The position numbers and the translations under genes were made by a program. From the NCBI RefSeq assembly GCF_003269425.1, contig NZ_CP030104.1, positions 2,289,501-2,353,500 on the forward strand: a DNA stretch of 64,000 nucleotides, in the 5' to 3' direction. Below the pieces are notes generated by a model. It had not been told where the DNA came from, did no database searches, and worked only from the letters and a program-made list of their open reading frames with translations. Below, one piece after another: positions 44,039 to 54,776 of the stretch (positions are counted from its first letter, which is position 1; each line of letters starts with the position of its first letter). The DNA is from Flagellimonas maritima. Lineage in GTDB: Bacteria > Bacteroidota > Bacteroidia > Flavobacteriales > Flavobacteriaceae.

Positions 44039-46303
44039 CTATTTAGCTATCGGGGCGGTAAGACAATGCTCGGGTATTCCAAATCCATCCACGAGAACTT
44101 CAATATGTGGTCGAAGCTCGGTGGATAAGCGTTCTACACGTTGACGAATTGCTTTTGATTTTGTTCCCCCAATATATCCCTGCTCCAAGTACCAACTTGC
44201 ATCGGTGTGAATCTGGTTCAACGCATAAAGCGTTCCTAACTTTTCGAACAAGGTCTTGTATTCTTTATTGGATATGGTCAGGCAAAACTCACTATACATT
44301 TCATAGGCCAATTCCACACTATAAGCTTTTCCCAGAACCAATAAATGTGTCTGTACTTTTAAAAATGCTTGATATGAAGGAATTCCTTTCTTTATATAGT
44401 TTCTGATTCGCATCGCCAATGTGTATGTTAATCTTCGGGTTCTATAACTGAAAGCATGTTTATGAAACTTTGGATTGTATAAATGATCCTTATCAACTTT
44501 ATTGGAGTATGCAGGATTTATAGTACTCAATTTGTCTGCAAGTTGACTCCGTAACAATTTTAATACTGATGTAAAACCTGCACTATTAAATTCCGCCTTA
44601 AAATCGGACAAAACACCTTTAGCTGCTAGCTGAAGCAATACGTTGTTGTCTCCCTCAAAAGTTGTAAAAATATCTACATCTCCTTTTAGGTCCGCAATTC
44701 TATTTTCCAGTAAATACCCTTTTCCGCCACAAGCCTCACGACATTCTTGAATTGCATCATTTGCGAACCAGGTGATAATAGACTTTAAACCAGCAACTTG
44801 GGTCTCTATTTCCCGCTTGTCAAATTTGGAATTGTCACTATAGCGCTTCATCAATTCCACTAATGTGATATGGTAAACATAAACACTTGCAACTTTTGGC
44901 GTTAATCTGACTTGGTGCGTAGGATAGTCCATGATCAAATCTTCCTGGATTTTTATGCTGTCATTGAACTGTCTTCGGTTCAAAGCATGTTTTACAGCAA
45001 TGGTCAGCGCCATTTTTGCTCCGCCCAAAGCACCTTTGGCAACGCAAATACGACCTCCTACCAACGTGCCGAGCATCGTAAAAAAACGTTTGTTGGAATT
45101 TTTTATGGCTGAAAAATAAGTGCCGTCGTCCCTGATTTCACCATATTTATCAAGCAGATTTGTACGGGGCACTTTAACTTGATCGAACCAAATTTTACCA
45201 TTGTCAACTCCATTCAGACCTAATTTGTAACCGTTATCTTCAACCGTGATCCCTTTAAGCACATTGTGATTTTCATCACGTAAAGGAACTAAGACAGCAT
45301 GTACACCTTCATTTTTGCCATCTACAATCAATTGTGCAAAAACCGAAGCCATTTTTGAGTGCAGTGCATTGCCAATATATTCTTTGTTATCGTTTTTGCC
45401 CGGTGTGTGGATAACAATCAAATCCGAGGTTTTATCATAAGTAGCGGTTGTCTTGATTCCTCTAACATTGGAACCATGCCCGGTCTCGGTCATTGCAAAA
45501 CACCCCAGTAGTTTCGTTTTTCCCGTTTCCGCCAAATATTTGTCGTGATGTTTCTTAGTGCCCAATTTTTGAATGCTCCCACCAAATAATCCAAATTGTA
45601 CTCCAAATTTTATGGCCAAACTACCATCAACAAACATTAAATGTTCAAAAATTGCAGCATATGCAGGCATATCCCCTATGCCGCCATACTCTTCATCGTA
45701 GGCCATGGCACCATAGCCATTTTCGCCCAAAAACTTTACCTGTTTCAATATTTTGGCACGGAATTTTTCCTTGTCTCGCTGAATGCTCCAATCAAAAATG
45801 GATTGATCAAGAAATTTTCTAAAATCGGTAACGATGGATTTATGGCTGCCCATAAGAATTCCATCCAGAATAGTGGAAGAATATTGGTCTGAGGATTTCT
45901 CGTGGATTACCTCAACATCGAACAAATGATTGTAGTGATTGGGTTGTATGCCCAGATTTATTTCAATATGTTTTAAGTAATCATTGAGTTCTTGTTGGTG
46001 AGCATTGGAATTTCCCAACCTTTGGCTTAGGGAAGTTAATGGATATGTATCATTTTCTACCAGTTTTACATCCGAATTTGAAATGATGCGCTGCCAACTT
46101 TTCATTTCTTCATTGGAAGGGGGAAAGTCCCGTTTCAACCATAATAGGAGTTGCTGTTTTTCACCTTCATTTAGAGAATTGTCATCTTCAATGGCCCTGG
46201 TCACTACGGAAATCTCTGAAGCTGAAAGTAAATCATCCGACCAAATAATATAGAAAAAAGGAATGTATTGTAGAATTCCGATTGAATAATCAGTAGTTGG
46301 CAT
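44039..46303 (-). CDS. Acyl-CoA dehydrogenase/oxidase family flavoenzyme, acyl-CoA oxidase-like architecture
   Basis: The 754-residue protein is much longer than a standard acyl-CoA dehydrogenase (about 380). Its motifs resemble peroxisomal acyl-CoA oxidases: CFAMTETGHGSNVRGIKTTA (usual form TEMGHGTNLRGLETTA), REACGGKGYLLENRI and FTTFEGDNNVLLQLAAKGVL with the catalytic-type glutamate. An N-terminal helical part of about 110 residues and a C-terminal domain of about 180 residues flank the core. It should oxidise acyl-CoA to enoyl-CoA with FAD; whether the electron acceptor is oxygen or a flavoprotein cannot be told from sequence. It is a single gene between divergent ruvB and the DUF2807 gene. 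Confidence 0.88.
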   Translation of the reverse strand: MPTTDYSIGILQYIPFFYIIWSDDLLSASEISVVTRAIEDDNSLNEGEKQQLLLWLKRDFPPSNEEMKSWQRIISNSDVKLVENDTYPLTSLSQRLGNSNAHQQELNDYLKHIEINLGIQPNHYNHLFDVEVIHEKSSDQYSSTILDGILMGSHKSIVTDFRKFLDQSIFDWSIQRDKEKFRAKILKQVKFLGENGYGAMAYDEEYGGIGDMPAYAAIFEHLMFVDGSLAIKFGVQFGLFGGSIQKLGTKKHHDKYLAETGKTKLLGCFAMTETGHGSNVRGIKTTATYDKTSDLIVIHTPGKNDNKEYIGNALHSKMASVFAQLIVDGKNEGVHAVLVPLRDENHNVLKGITVEDNGYKLGLNGVDNGKIWFDQVKVPRTNLLDKYGEIRDDGTYFSAIKNSNKRFFTMLGTLVGGRICVAKGALGGAKMALTIAVKHALNRRQFNDSIKIQEDLIMDYPTHQVRLTPKVASVYVYHITLVELMKRYSDNSKFDKREIETQVAGLKSIITWFANDAIQECREACGGKGYLLENRIADLKGDVDIFTTFEGDNNVLLQLAAKGVLSDFKAEFNSAGFTSVLKLLRSQLADKLSTINPAYSNKVDKDHLYNPKFHKHAFSYRTRRLTYTLAMRIRNYIKKGIPSYQAFLKVQTHLLVLGKAYSVELAYEMYSEFCLTISNKEYKTLFEKLGTLYALNQIHTDASWYLEQGYIGGTKSKAIRQRVERLSTELRPHIEVLVDGFGIPEHCLTAPIAK

Positions 46304-46447
46304 AAATCGTTATAGTTGAAGTAATTTTTATTTAATGTAACTAAGTTAAGGTTTAGATTTTTAAGATGACCATGATAGAGCATTTGATGGGTATTTTAAA
46401 TGAAATGGTTTCAAGCAGACTTCGATTTCAACTATATTTGTTAGAAG

Positions 46448-47470
46448 ATGAACGAAAATTTGAATCCTACGCCAGATAATTTTTCTGAGGAAGAGCTTGA
46501 TATTGAAAGAGCTTTAAGGCCAATTACCTTCGATGACTTTACGGGCCAAGAACAAGTCTTGGAGAATTTGAAAATTTTTGTGCAAGCCGCAAATCTGCGC
46601 GATGAGGCTTTGGACCATACCTTATTTCATGGACCACCAGGTCTGGGAAAAACAACTTTGGCGCATATTTTGGCAAACGAACTGGGGGTGGGAATCAAAA
46701 TTACATCAGGACCAGTGCTCGATAAGCCCGGAGATTTAGCAGGACTCTTGACCAATCTAGAAGAAAGGGATGTTCTGTTCATTGATGAAATACACCGCTT
46801 AAGTCCCATTGTAGAAGAGTACTTATATTCTGCCATGGAAGATTATAAAATCGATATTATGATAGAAACCGGACCAAACGCAAGAACGGTCCAAATTAAT
46901 TTAAGTCCTTTTACGCTGGTAGGCGCCACTACCCGTTCAGGATTGTTAACGGCACCAATGCGTGCAAGATTCGGCATACAGAGCAGGTTGCAATATTACA
47001 ATACCGAATTATTATCGACCATTGTAGAACGCAGTGCAGAAATATTAAAAGTTCCTATTACCAATGACGCTGCCATTGAGATTGCAGGCAGAAGCAGGGG
47101 CACACCTAGAATTTGCAATTCTTTGTTGCGAAGAGTAAGGGACTTTGCCCAGATAAAAGGCAATGGTAATATTGATATGGATATTTCAAAATTTAGTTTG
47201 AAAGCTTTGAATGTCGATGCTCATGGCCTAGATGAAATGGACAATAAAATACTTAGTACCATCATCGATAAATTTAAGGGAGGCCCTGTAGGGATTACAA
47301 CCTTGGCCACTGCGGTTTCCGAAAGTGCCGAGACCATTGAGGAAGTATATGAACCTTTTTTGATCCAACAGGGTTTTATCATGCGCACCCCAAGAGGGCG
47401 AGAAGTTACCGAACTTGCTTACAAACATCTTGGCCGCATAAAAGATGGAAAGCAAGGAGGGCTGTTTTAA
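46448..47470 (+). CDS. ruvB: Holliday junction branch migration helicase RuvB
   Basis: This is a 340-residue AAA+ ATPase. Walker A is [15 protein letters not shown], Walker B is [12 protein letters not shown], sensor 1 is [20 protein letters not shown] with the arginine finger region, and the C-terminal winged helix has [15 protein letters not shown] and [16 protein letters not shown]. The length is typical. It works with RuvA (encoded at 54190) at recombination junctions. Its stop overlaps the P450 start by one base (TAATG). Confidence 0.98.
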   Translation: MNENLNPTPDNFSEEELDIERALRPITFDDFTGQEQVLENLKIFVQAANLRDEALDHTLFHGPPGLGKTTLAHILANELGVGIKITSGPVLDKPGDLAGLLTNLEERDVLFIDEIHRLSPIVEEYLYSAMEDYKIDIMIETGPNARTVQINLSPFTLVGATTRSGLLTAPMRARFGIQSRLQYYNTELLSTIVERSAEILKVPITNDAAIEIAGRSRGTPRICNSLLRRVRDFAQIKGNGNIDMDISKFSLKALNVDAHGLDEMDNKILSTIIDKFKGGPVGITTLATAVSESAETIEEVYEPFLIQQGFIMRTPRGREVTELAYKHLGRIKDGKQGGLF

Positions 47471-48792
47471 TGAAAAATCTCCCCCATGTTTCCGCGTTTA
47501 AAGTACTCCTTAACAGCAAACGTATTTTAAGAAACCCGCTACCCTTTCATTATGAAAATTTTGAAAAACTAGGCGATACGTTTCGTATTTCTATACCAGG
47601 GGAAGGAGAAGTTTTGTTTTCAAGAGACCCTGAGTTAATCAAACAAGTACTCCAAAAAAAGCATCGATATTATTCAAAATCCAAGCTCCAGACCAAAGAT
47701 TTGGCAAAATACATCGGTTACGGATTATTGACATCAGAAGGAGAACATTGGCGAACACATAGACGAATGGTGCAGCCTGCATTTCATGTAAAAAAGTTAA
47801 AAGGACTTTTCGGCATTATGCGAAATGCCATCGTGGATGAACTGAAACGTATAGAACCCAATTCGCAGCAAAACGTATTTGCCCTAATGGGTGATTTGGC
47901 GTTTCAAGTGGTAGCAAAATCACTCTTTAGCAGTAATGACATACGAGAACCTATGTCTCGACTTCAGCAGATTACAGAAGAAAATCAAAAAATGTTGATT
48001 CGAGAAATGCGACAGCCCTATTTCAAATGGTGGTTCAAAGCTTCAGGGGAAATAAAAAAGCATTTAAAAATGTCTCAAATAGGTCGCGATATCCTAAATG
48101 ATTTAATCGAGGAAAGATTAACCAGCGGACAGGAAGGGCAAGACCTATTGGATATGTTACTCAAAGCTACCTATGAAGACGGTTCAAGGATGCCCAGAAG
48201 ACAGCTCATCGACGAGGTTTTGATCCTCTTTACAGCAGGGCACGAGACCACAGCAAACGCTTTGGCGTTTACCCTCTATTTTATAAGTAAGGATGAAGAA
48301 TTGCAAGCAAAACTTTTTGCTGAAATCAATACTTTGGAGAATGAAAACTATACTTTGGAAGATTTGGGCAAGTTATCCTTGACGATGTCCTGTATCAAAG
48401 AAGCAATGCGGTTGTATCCTCCAGTATATTTCATTGACCGCGTAGCTACGCACGAAAATGAAATTAATGGACTCTTGATGAAAAAGGGAACACTGGTCTT
48501 ACTTTCCATTTTTGAATTGCATAGGCACCCAGAATTTTGGAATAAGGCTACTGAATATATTCCTGATCGTTTTATGAAGATGAACATGAAAGAAGCTTCT
48601 AATTATTATTATCCTTTTGGAGCGGGTCCGCGCATGTGCGTTGGAAATGCCTTTGCAAATTATGAAATGGTAATGGTGATTATGGAAATCATCAAAAAAT
48701 TTAAAATCAGTACAAAAATGACCAGTGTGGAAATCAATCCCATGATTTCTTTGAAACCCAAAGAAGTTACGCTGAGTTTTGTTGCTCGATAA
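47470..48792 (+). CDS. Cytochrome P450
   Basis: This is a 440-residue soluble-type P450. The I-helix oxygen-binding motif is [13 protein letters not shown], the ExxR motif is [12 protein letters not shown], and the heme-binding loop [16 protein letters not shown] places the thiolate ligand at C390. No membrane anchor or reductase domain is fused, so separate ferredoxin partners are needed. The substrate is unknown; its family style (CYP102/CYP4-like I-helix and FG-GPR-C loop) suggests a fatty-acid or terpenoid monooxygenase. It is coupled to ruvB by a TAATG overlap and followed by queG after one base, an odd place for a P450. Confidence 0.93.
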   Translation: MKNLPHVSAFKVLLNSKRILRNPLPFHYENFEKLGDTFRISIPGEGEVLFSRDPELIKQVLQKKHRYYSKSKLQTKDLAKYIGYGLLTSEGEHWRTHRRMVQPAFHVKKLKGLFGIMRNAIVDELKRIEPNSQQNVFALMGDLAFQVVAKSLFSSNDIREPMSRLQQITEENQKMLIREMRQPYFKWWFKASGEIKKHLKMSQIGRDILNDLIEERLTSGQEGQDLLDMLLKATYEDGSRMPRRQLIDEVLILFTAGHETTANALAFTLYFISKDEELQAKLFAEINTLENENYTLEDLGKLSLTMSCIKEAMRLYPPVYFIDRVATHENEINGLLMKKGTLVLLSIFELHRHPEFWNKATEYIPDRFMKMNMKEASNYYYPFGAGPRMCVGNAFANYEMVMVIMEIIKKFKISTKMTSVEINPMISLKPKEVTLSFVAR

Positions 48793-48793
48793 A

Positions 48794-49714
48794 ATGAATA
48801 TACAATCAAATACAGCACTAATTAAAAATGAAGCAAGACGCCTTGGTTTTTTGTCCTGTGGAATCTCCAAAGCTGAATTTCTAGAAGAAGAAGCTCCAAG
48901 ATTGGAAAAATGGCTCAACCAAAATATGCATGGAGAAATGCATTATATGGAAAACCATTTTGATAAACGTTTGGACCCTACCAAATTGGTGGAAGGCTCC
49001 AAATCCGTAATCTCTTTGCTGCTAAATTATTATCCATCAGAAACTCAAAATAACGAGAGCTATAAAATTTCTAAATATGCCTACGGAACAGATTATCACT
49101 TTGTGATAAAAGATAAACTGAAATCGTTATTGAATTTTATACAAGAGGAAATTGGAGAGGTTCACGGCAGGGCGTTTGTTGATTCTGCGCCGGTACTCGA
49201 TAAAGCCTGGGCTGCCAAAAGTGGTTTGGGATGGATGGGCAAGCACAGCAATTTATTGACCCAACAAATAGGTTCGTTCTATTTTATTGCCGAGTTGATT
49301 GTTGATTTGCAATTGGAATATGACACACCCGTCTCGGATCACTGTGGAACATGTACAGCTTGTATTGATGCCTGTCCTACAGAGGCCATCGTTGAGCCCT
49401 ATGTGGTGGACGGTAGCAAATGCATCTCTTATTTTACCATTGAGCTGAAAAATGAAATTCCAAATGAATTTAAAGGAAAGTTTGATGATTGGATGTTTGG
49501 CTGTGATATTTGCCAAGATGTCTGTCCTTGGAACCGTTTCTCAAAAACCCACAACGAACCGCTCTTTGATCCCAACCCGGAACTACTGTCCATGACCAAA
49601 AAAGATTGGGAGGAAATCACCGAAGATGTTTTCAAAAGGATATTCAAAAAGTCTCCAGTAAAACGAACAAAATACACTGGTTTAAAGCGAAATATAAAAT
49701 TTTTAAAATCTTGA
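48794..49714 (+). CDS. queG: Epoxyqueuosine reductase QueG
   Basis: The 306-residue product (ATG at 48794, one base after the P450 stop) does the last step of queuosine tRNA modification, reducing epoxyqueuosine with cobalamin. It has [20 protein letters not shown] and MGKHSNLL in the cobalamin domain. Two 4Fe-4S clusters are marked by [16 protein letters not shown] and [11 protein letters not shown]. It lacks the C-terminal HEAT repeats of the longer forms, as in many Bacteroidota. It is the last gene of the ruvB-P450-queG unit. Confidence 0.95.
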   Translation: MNIQSNTALIKNEARRLGFLSCGISKAEFLEEEAPRLEKWLNQNMHGEMHYMENHFDKRLDPTKLVEGSKSVISLLLNYYPSETQNNESYKISKYAYGTDYHFVIKDKLKSLLNFIQEEIGEVHGRAFVDSAPVLDKAWAAKSGLGWMGKHSNLLTQQIGSFYFIAELIVDLQLEYDTPVSDHCGTCTACIDACPTEAIVEPYVVDGSKCISYFTIELKNEIPNEFKGKFDDWMFGCDICQDVCPWNRFSKTHNEPLFDPNPELLSMTKKDWEEITEDVFKRIFKKSPVKRTKYTGLKRNIKFLKS

Positions 49715-49929
49715 AAACCAACTATAACGATTTCGCCAACCCTTTGATAATAATAGATGTTAAGTTTTTTTTAAGAAAAAATTAAAAATACTATATTGGC
49801 TGCTAAGGGAACTATGATTTTCTTAAAAACCGACCAATAAAATTATCATAATCCAAAAATTTTGGTAAATAGGTTTAAAAATCATGGTTAAAATAAACTA
49901 ATACTAAACTAACTAAATCAAGAAAAGCC

Positions 49930-51648
49930 ATGAGTGGATTACAGACTTTGGATATTGTTGTGATTCTGGTATACCTCGTAGGGATTATTATCTATGGAAT
50001 ATCAAAATCGAAAAGAAGTAGCTCAGAAGACTATTTTTTAGGAGGTAGAACCATGACATGGCCCATTGTCGGAATTGCACTTTTTTCCGCAAATATTTCC
50101 AGTTCAACGTTGGTCGGCCTAGCTTCAGATGGTTTTCAGACAAATGTCAACGTTTATAACTACGAATGGTACGCGGTTGTAATTCTTATTTTCTTCTCTA
50201 TATTTTTCCTGCCCTTTTATTTAAAGTCTGGAGTTTATACCATGCCAGAATTTATGCAAAGGCGTTATGATAAAAGATCTAGATACTACTTCTCACTTAT
50301 CACCATAGTTGGTAATGTATTGGTAGATACTGCCGCGGGGCTTTATGTGGGTAGCATTGTTTTAAAACTGTTGTTCCCAGATGTTGATTCTACATATATA
50401 ATCATTGGTTTGGCGGTAGCAGCAGCTGCCTATACCATTCCTGGCGGATTGAACTCTGTGATCCAGACAGAAGTTATACAGGCAGTATTGTTGATTATCG
50501 GTTCATGTTTATTAACCTATTTTGCTTTTGAGGAGCTAGGTGGCGGATGGAGCGCTATGATGTCCAAACTTGATGGTGCTTTGGCTTCCGGTGATGTAAA
50601 TTTTGGGGATAGAGCTGCCGAGGGCAAATTTATTCCTGCAAATGCAGATGAAGTTTTTAGTTTGGTTAGGCCGGATAACGATGAATTTATGCCTTGGTGG
50701 GGACTTTTAACGGGAGTTCCTCTTTTGGGCTTTTATTTCTGGGCCAATAATCAGTTTATGGTGCAACGTGTGCTGGGAGCAAAAGATTTGAACCACGGGA
50801 GATGGGGTGCGCTGTTTGCTGGTTTATTGAAACTTCCTGTAATATTCATCATGGTAGTGCCAGGGGTATTGGCACTTTTACTTTTCAATACTTTGGATAT
50901 TTCAAATCTAAATTACCCACTTGCGAGCGGGGGTATGTGCGAGAATCTTTCAGATTGTCCCAACTTGACCTATCCCGTTTTGTTATTCCAGCTTTTACCG
51001 ACGGGAATCCTAGGCTTGGTAGTGGCTGGATTGTTGGCAGCAATGATGTCTTCAGTATCCGCTACGTTCAATTCTGCCTCAACATTGATAACCATGGACT
51101 TTGTAAAACAACTAAGACCAGAAATGACGAGCAAACAATTGGTGCGGGTAGGCCAGATTGCCACTTTAATTTTGGTTGCCCTAGCATCAATGTGGGTACC
51201 ATTTATTGAAAGAGTTAGTGATTCACTATGGGGATACCTGCAATTGGTAATAGCATTCACCAGTCCACCAGTGGTATCGGCATTCATACTTGGTCTTTTT
51301 TGGAAAAGAGCCAATGCAACAGGTGCCTTTGTTAGTTTATTGGTTGGTGGAGCATTTGCAGTTTTCATGATTCTATCCGCAAGCTATGATATCTCTCCCT
51401 ATTTGAATGAATTTCATTTTCTTGCAAAGGCAAATCTTTTATTTGTGATAAGTATAGTGACCCATGTTGTGGTCAGTTTGACAACGGAATTGCCAGATGC
51501 TCAAAAAGTAGCGGACTATACCTATAGAAAAGAATTGTTTACCGAAGAAACAGAAGAGCTAAAAGCCTTGCCTTGGTATAAAAACTACAGGTATTTGGCG
51601 ATAATATTGTTAATTGTAACAACAATTATAGTTAGCTATTTTTGGTAG
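49930..51648 (+). CDS. Sodium:solute symporter (SSF family)
   Basis: This is a 572-residue polytopic transporter with about 14 hydrophobic helices. It starts LQTLDIVVILVYLVGIIIYG, with the SSF hallmark SSEDYFLGGRTMTWPIVG, followed by FSANISSSTLVGLASDGF, and AYTIPGGLNSVIQTEVIQA in the central helices. The pattern is that of SGLT-like sugar transporters. The substrate is not certain; a sugar or related solute co-transported with sodium is likely. The upstream 215 bases hold an AT-rich leader with no gene. A terminator follows. Confidence 0.9.
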   Translation: MSGLQTLDIVVILVYLVGIIIYGISKSKRSSSEDYFLGGRTMTWPIVGIALFSANISSSTLVGLASDGFQTNVNVYNYEWYAVVILIFFSIFFLPFYLKSGVYTMPEFMQRRYDKRSRYYFSLITIVGNVLVDTAAGLYVGSIVLKLLFPDVDSTYIIIGLAVAAAAYTIPGGLNSVIQTEVIQAVLLIIGSCLLTYFAFEELGGGWSAMMSKLDGALASGDVNFGDRAAEGKFIPANADEVFSLVRPDNDEFMPWWGLLTGVPLLGFYFWANNQFMVQRVLGAKDLNHGRWGALFAGLLKLPVIFIMVVPGVLALLLFNTLDISNLNYPLASGGMCENLSDCPNLTYPVLLFQLLPTGILGLVVAGLLAAMMSSVSATFNSASTLITMDFVKQLRPEMTSKQLVRVGQIATLILVALASMWVPFIERVSDSLWGYLQLVIAFTSPPVVSAFILGLFWKRANATGAFVSLLVGGAFAVFMILSASYDISPYLNEFHFLAKANLLFVISIVTHVVVSLTTELPDAQKVADYTYRKELFTEETEELKALPWYKNYRYLAIILLIVTTIIVSYFW

Positions 51649-51669
51649 TTATCCGTTAAAAATAGAATG

Positions 51670-51702
51670 AAGACGCCACTAATTAATGGCGTCTTTTTAT
51701 TT
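51670..51702 (+). terminator. Terminator after the sodium:solute symporter gene
   Basis: AAGACGCCA (51670-51678) pairs exactly with TGGCGTCTT (51687-51695), followed by a T-rich run. Confidence 0.9.
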
Positions 51703-51764
51703 TACATTGATGTAAGTGCAATTGAAAAGAATAACCTATACATTTATAGCTTCAATAAAATCAA

Positions 51765-54059
51765 ATGAGCAAAGAAAAACAAAGGCGTGAAGCATTACTT
51801 TACCATGCAAAGCCACAGCCCGGTAAAATTAAGATTGTTCCAACAAAGCCTTATGCTACCCAGAGGGATTTGGCACTTGCCTATTCTCCCGGGGTTGCCG
51901 TGCCTTGTCTTGAAATCGAGAAAAATAAAGATGATGTCTATAAGTACACGGCAAAAGGAAATTTAGTAGCGGTAATTTCCAATGGTACGGCAGTTTTGGG
52001 ATTGGGAAATATTGGTCCCGAAGCATCAAAGCCCGTAATGGAAGGAAAAAGTCTCTTGTTCAAGATCTTTGCAGATATCGATGGAATGGATATTGAGTTG
52101 GACACTACAGATGTGGATAAATTTATTGAAACCGTAAAAACCATAGCTCCAACTTTTGGTGGTATAAATCTAGAGGATATTAAAGCGCCAGAGGCATTTG
52201 AGATTGAAAAACGCCTAAAGGAAGAATTGGACATACCCGTAATGCACGATGACCAACACGGTACGGCAATAATCTCTGCTGCTGCTTTATTAAATGCACT
52301 TGAACTTACCCATAAGAAAATGGAAGAGGTGAAAATAGTGGTCAGCGGAGCAGGTGCCGCAGCAGTTTCCTGTACTAGATTGTATAAAGCATTCGGTGCA
52401 AGAGCTGAAAACATAGTGATGTTGGACAGTAAAGGTGTCATCCGTAGCGATAGGGAAAATCTTTCCAAGGAAAAGACGGAGTTCGCTTCAGATAGAAAAA
52501 TAGATACTTTGGAGGAGGCCATGCAAGATTCCGATGTTTTTATTGGATTGTCCATTGCCAATATTCTTACACCTGCAATGCTAAAATCAATGGCTAAAGA
52601 CCCTATTGTATTTGCAATGGCAAATCCGGACCCGGAAATCGAATATAATTTGGCTTGCAAAACACGGGATGACATTATTATGGCAACCGGTCGTTCTGAT
52701 CACCCCAATCAAGTGAACAACGTTTTAGGGTTCCCGTTTATTTTTAGGGGAGCGTTGGATGTAAGGGCCACCAAAATAAATGAGGAGATGAAGATGGCTG
52801 CTGTAAGAGCACTTGCAGACTTAACTAGAGAGCCCGTTCCAGAGCAGGTCAATATTGCTTATGATACTACCCGGCTGACCTTTAGTAGGGAATACATCAT
52901 ACCAAAACCTTTTGATCCTAGATTGATAACGAAAATTCCACCTGCTGTTGCAAAAGCTGCTATAGAAAGCGGAGTTGCCAAATTTCCCATACAGGATTGG
53001 AAAAAATATGAGGAAGAACTGTACTTAAGGTCTGGAAACGACAATAAAGTTGTGCGATTATTGCACAATAGAGCACGTGTCAACCCAAAACGAATCGTTT
53101 TTGCGGAAGCCGAACTTCTTGACGTTATGAAAGCTGCACAAATTGTTCACGATGAAGGTATTGCTCTGCCAATTCTTTTAGGGCATAGGGAAACCATAGA
53201 ACAACTTAAAAAAGAGCTGGAGTTTGATGCGAAAGTGCCGATTATAGATCCACGGTCAGATGAGTTCAAGGATATGCGTTCACGTTATGCAATGAAACTT
53301 TGGGAGTTCCGAAAAAGAAAGGGAGAGACAAAGTATAGTGCAAATGTTAATATGGGCAAACGTAACTATTTTGGAGCCATGATGCTGTTGGAAGGAGATG
53401 CGGATGGGATGATTTCAGGATATTCAAGGGCATATCCGTTGGTGCTAAGACCCGTATTTGAAGTGTTGGGGAGAGCAAAAGGTGTAAAGAACGCTTCAAC
53501 AGTGAACATAATGATTACTGATAGGGGCCCTTTGTTTTTGGCAGACACCTCTATCAATATTGATCCAAGTGCCGAAGCTTTGGCAGAAATAGCACAAATG
53601 ACCGCGAACGTTGCCAATACATTTGGTTTCAATCCTGTTATGGCCATGCTATCTTATGCAAACTATGGCTCTTCAAACCACCCCAATTCAAAAAAAGTAA
53701 GGGAAGCGGTTAAAATATTACATGAAAGAAATCCTGAGTTGGTAGTGGACGGGGAAATTCAAACCGACTTTGCCCTAAGTCAGGAATTGAACCACAATAA
53801 TTTTCCGTTTTCAAAATTGGCGGGGAAAAAGGTGAATACATTGATATTCCCAAATCTTGATTCCGCGAATATTACCTATAAATTGTTGAAAGGATTGAAT
53901 AATGCAGAATCTATCGGTCCAATAATGGTAGGTCTTCGCAGATCGGCACATATTTTACAATTGGGTGCCAGTGTGGATGAAATGGTTAATATGGCCGCCG
54001 TCGCCGTTATCGATGCCCAAGAGCGCGAGAAGCGAAGAAAAGCAAAAAAAGGAGAATAG
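51765..54059 (+). CDS. maeB: NADP-dependent malic enzyme with C-terminal phosphotransacetylase-like domain
   Basis: This is a 764-residue fusion. Residues 1 to about 420 are the malic enzyme: AYSPGVAVPCLEI (catalytic Tyr), NGTAVLGLGNIG, VMHDDQHGTAII (metal site), VVSGAGAAAVS (dinucleotide binding) and FAMANPDPEIEY. Residues about 430-764 resemble phosphate acetyltransferase (PNLDSANITYKLLKGL), which in MaeB serves as a regulatory acetyl-CoA-sensing and oligomerising domain. It converts malate to pyruvate and CO2 with NADPH formation. It is a single-gene unit. Confidence 0.95.
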   Translation: MSKEKQRREALLYHAKPQPGKIKIVPTKPYATQRDLALAYSPGVAVPCLEIEKNKDDVYKYTAKGNLVAVISNGTAVLGLGNIGPEASKPVMEGKSLLFKIFADIDGMDIELDTTDVDKFIETVKTIAPTFGGINLEDIKAPEAFEIEKRLKEELDIPVMHDDQHGTAIISAAALLNALELTHKKMEEVKIVVSGAGAAAVSCTRLYKAFGARAENIVMLDSKGVIRSDRENLSKEKTEFASDRKIDTLEEAMQDSDVFIGLSIANILTPAMLKSMAKDPIVFAMANPDPEIEYNLACKTRDDIIMATGRSDHPNQVNNVLGFPFIFRGALDVRATKINEEMKMAAVRALADLTREPVPEQVNIAYDTTRLTFSREYIIPKPFDPRLITKIPPAVAKAAIESGVAKFPIQDWKKYEEELYLRSGNDNKVVRLLHNRARVNPKRIVFAEAELLDVMKAAQIVHDEGIALPILLGHRETIEQLKKELEFDAKVPIIDPRSDEFKDMRSRYAMKLWEFRKRKGETKYSANVNMGKRNYFGAMMLLEGDADGMISGYSRAYPLVLRPVFEVLGRAKGVKNASTVNIMITDRGPLFLADTSINIDPSAEALAEIAQMTANVANTFGFNPVMAMLSYANYGSSNHPNSKKVREAVKILHERNPELVVDGEIQTDFALSQELNHNNFPFSKLAGKKVNTLIFPNLDSANITYKLLKGLNNAESIGPIMVGLRRSAHILQLGASVDEMVNMAAVAVIDAQEREKRRKAKKGE

Positions 54060-54150
54060 ATGGTTAAAACTAAAGATAAGTGCAAGTTCAAAACCCAAAC
54101 CCAGAGTAGAACAATGAATAAGTAATAACCAACTACGAATAACAAACAAC

Positions 54151-54173
54151 GCTCGTACTGAGTGAAGTCAAAG
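54151..54173. repeat. Degenerate intergenic repeat (GTACTGAGTGAAGTC type)
   Basis: The stretch GCTCGTACTGAGTGAAGTC before ruvA recalls the GAGCGGAGTC repeats elsewhere in the window, in a decayed form. It lies in a 130-base gene-free gap of simple AAC-rich sequence. Confidence 0.35.
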
Positions 54174-54189
54174 CAAACAACAAACATCC

Positions 54190-54771
54190 ATGATTACTCA
54201 TTTAAACGGTAAATTAGTTGAAAAAAACCCTACGTATATCATAGTTGAATGTAGTGGGATAGGATACTTTTTAAATATTTCACTGCATACCTTTTCGCAA
54301 TTAAAGGATGAAGAAAATATTCACATTTTTACACATCTGCAAGTAAAAGAAGATTCACATACTCTTTTTGGTTTCGCAGAGAAATCGGAACGTGAAATTT
54401 TTAGATTATTGATCTCGGTTTCAGGTATTGGTTCAAGTACTGCGAGAACCATGTTGTCGTCGTTGTCACCAGCTCAAGTAAGAGATGCCATTGCCAATGG
54501 AGATGTCCCTTCCATACAGGCAATAAAAGGTATTGGGGCAAAGACGGCACAGCGCGTTATTTTGGACCTCAAGGACAAGATTTTAAAAGTTTATGATATA
54601 GACGAAGTTTCATACAAATCAAACAATACTAGTAAGGAAGAAGCGTTATCTGCTTTAGAGGTTCTCGGTTTTGTCCGCAGACAATCTGAAAAGGTTGTGG
54701 ACAAGGTACTATCCGGTGATCCTACACTAAGCGTTGAGAACATTATAAAATTAGCGCTGAAAAATTTATAA
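54190..54771 (+). CDS. ruvA: Holliday junction branch migration protein RuvA
   Basis: This is a 193-residue RuvA, which binds four-way junctions and loads RuvB. It begins MITHLNGKLVEKNPTYIIVE (OB-fold), contains two helix-hairpin-helix motifs (LLISVSGIGSSTARTMLSSL and IQAIKGIGAKTAQRVILDL), and ends with the flexible RuvB-binding domain III (EEALSALEVLGF). ruvA and ruvB are far apart here, unlike in E. coli. sprA starts 5 bases after its stop. Confidence 0.97.
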   Translation: MITHLNGKLVEKNPTYIIVECSGIGYFLNISLHTFSQLKDEENIHIFTHLQVKEDSHTLFGFAEKSEREIFRLLISVSGIGSSTARTMLSSLSPAQVRDAIANGDVPSIQAIKGIGAKTAQRVILDLKDKILKVYDIDEVSYKSNNTSKEEALSALEVLGFVRRQSEKVVDKVLSGDPTLSVENIIKLALKNL

Positions 54772-54776
54772 GTAGT

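Noticed and set aside
51938-52675. 245-codon open frame antisense to maeB
   Set aside because: The sense frame carries conserved malic enzyme motifs across the same bases; codon pattern fits only the sense strand.
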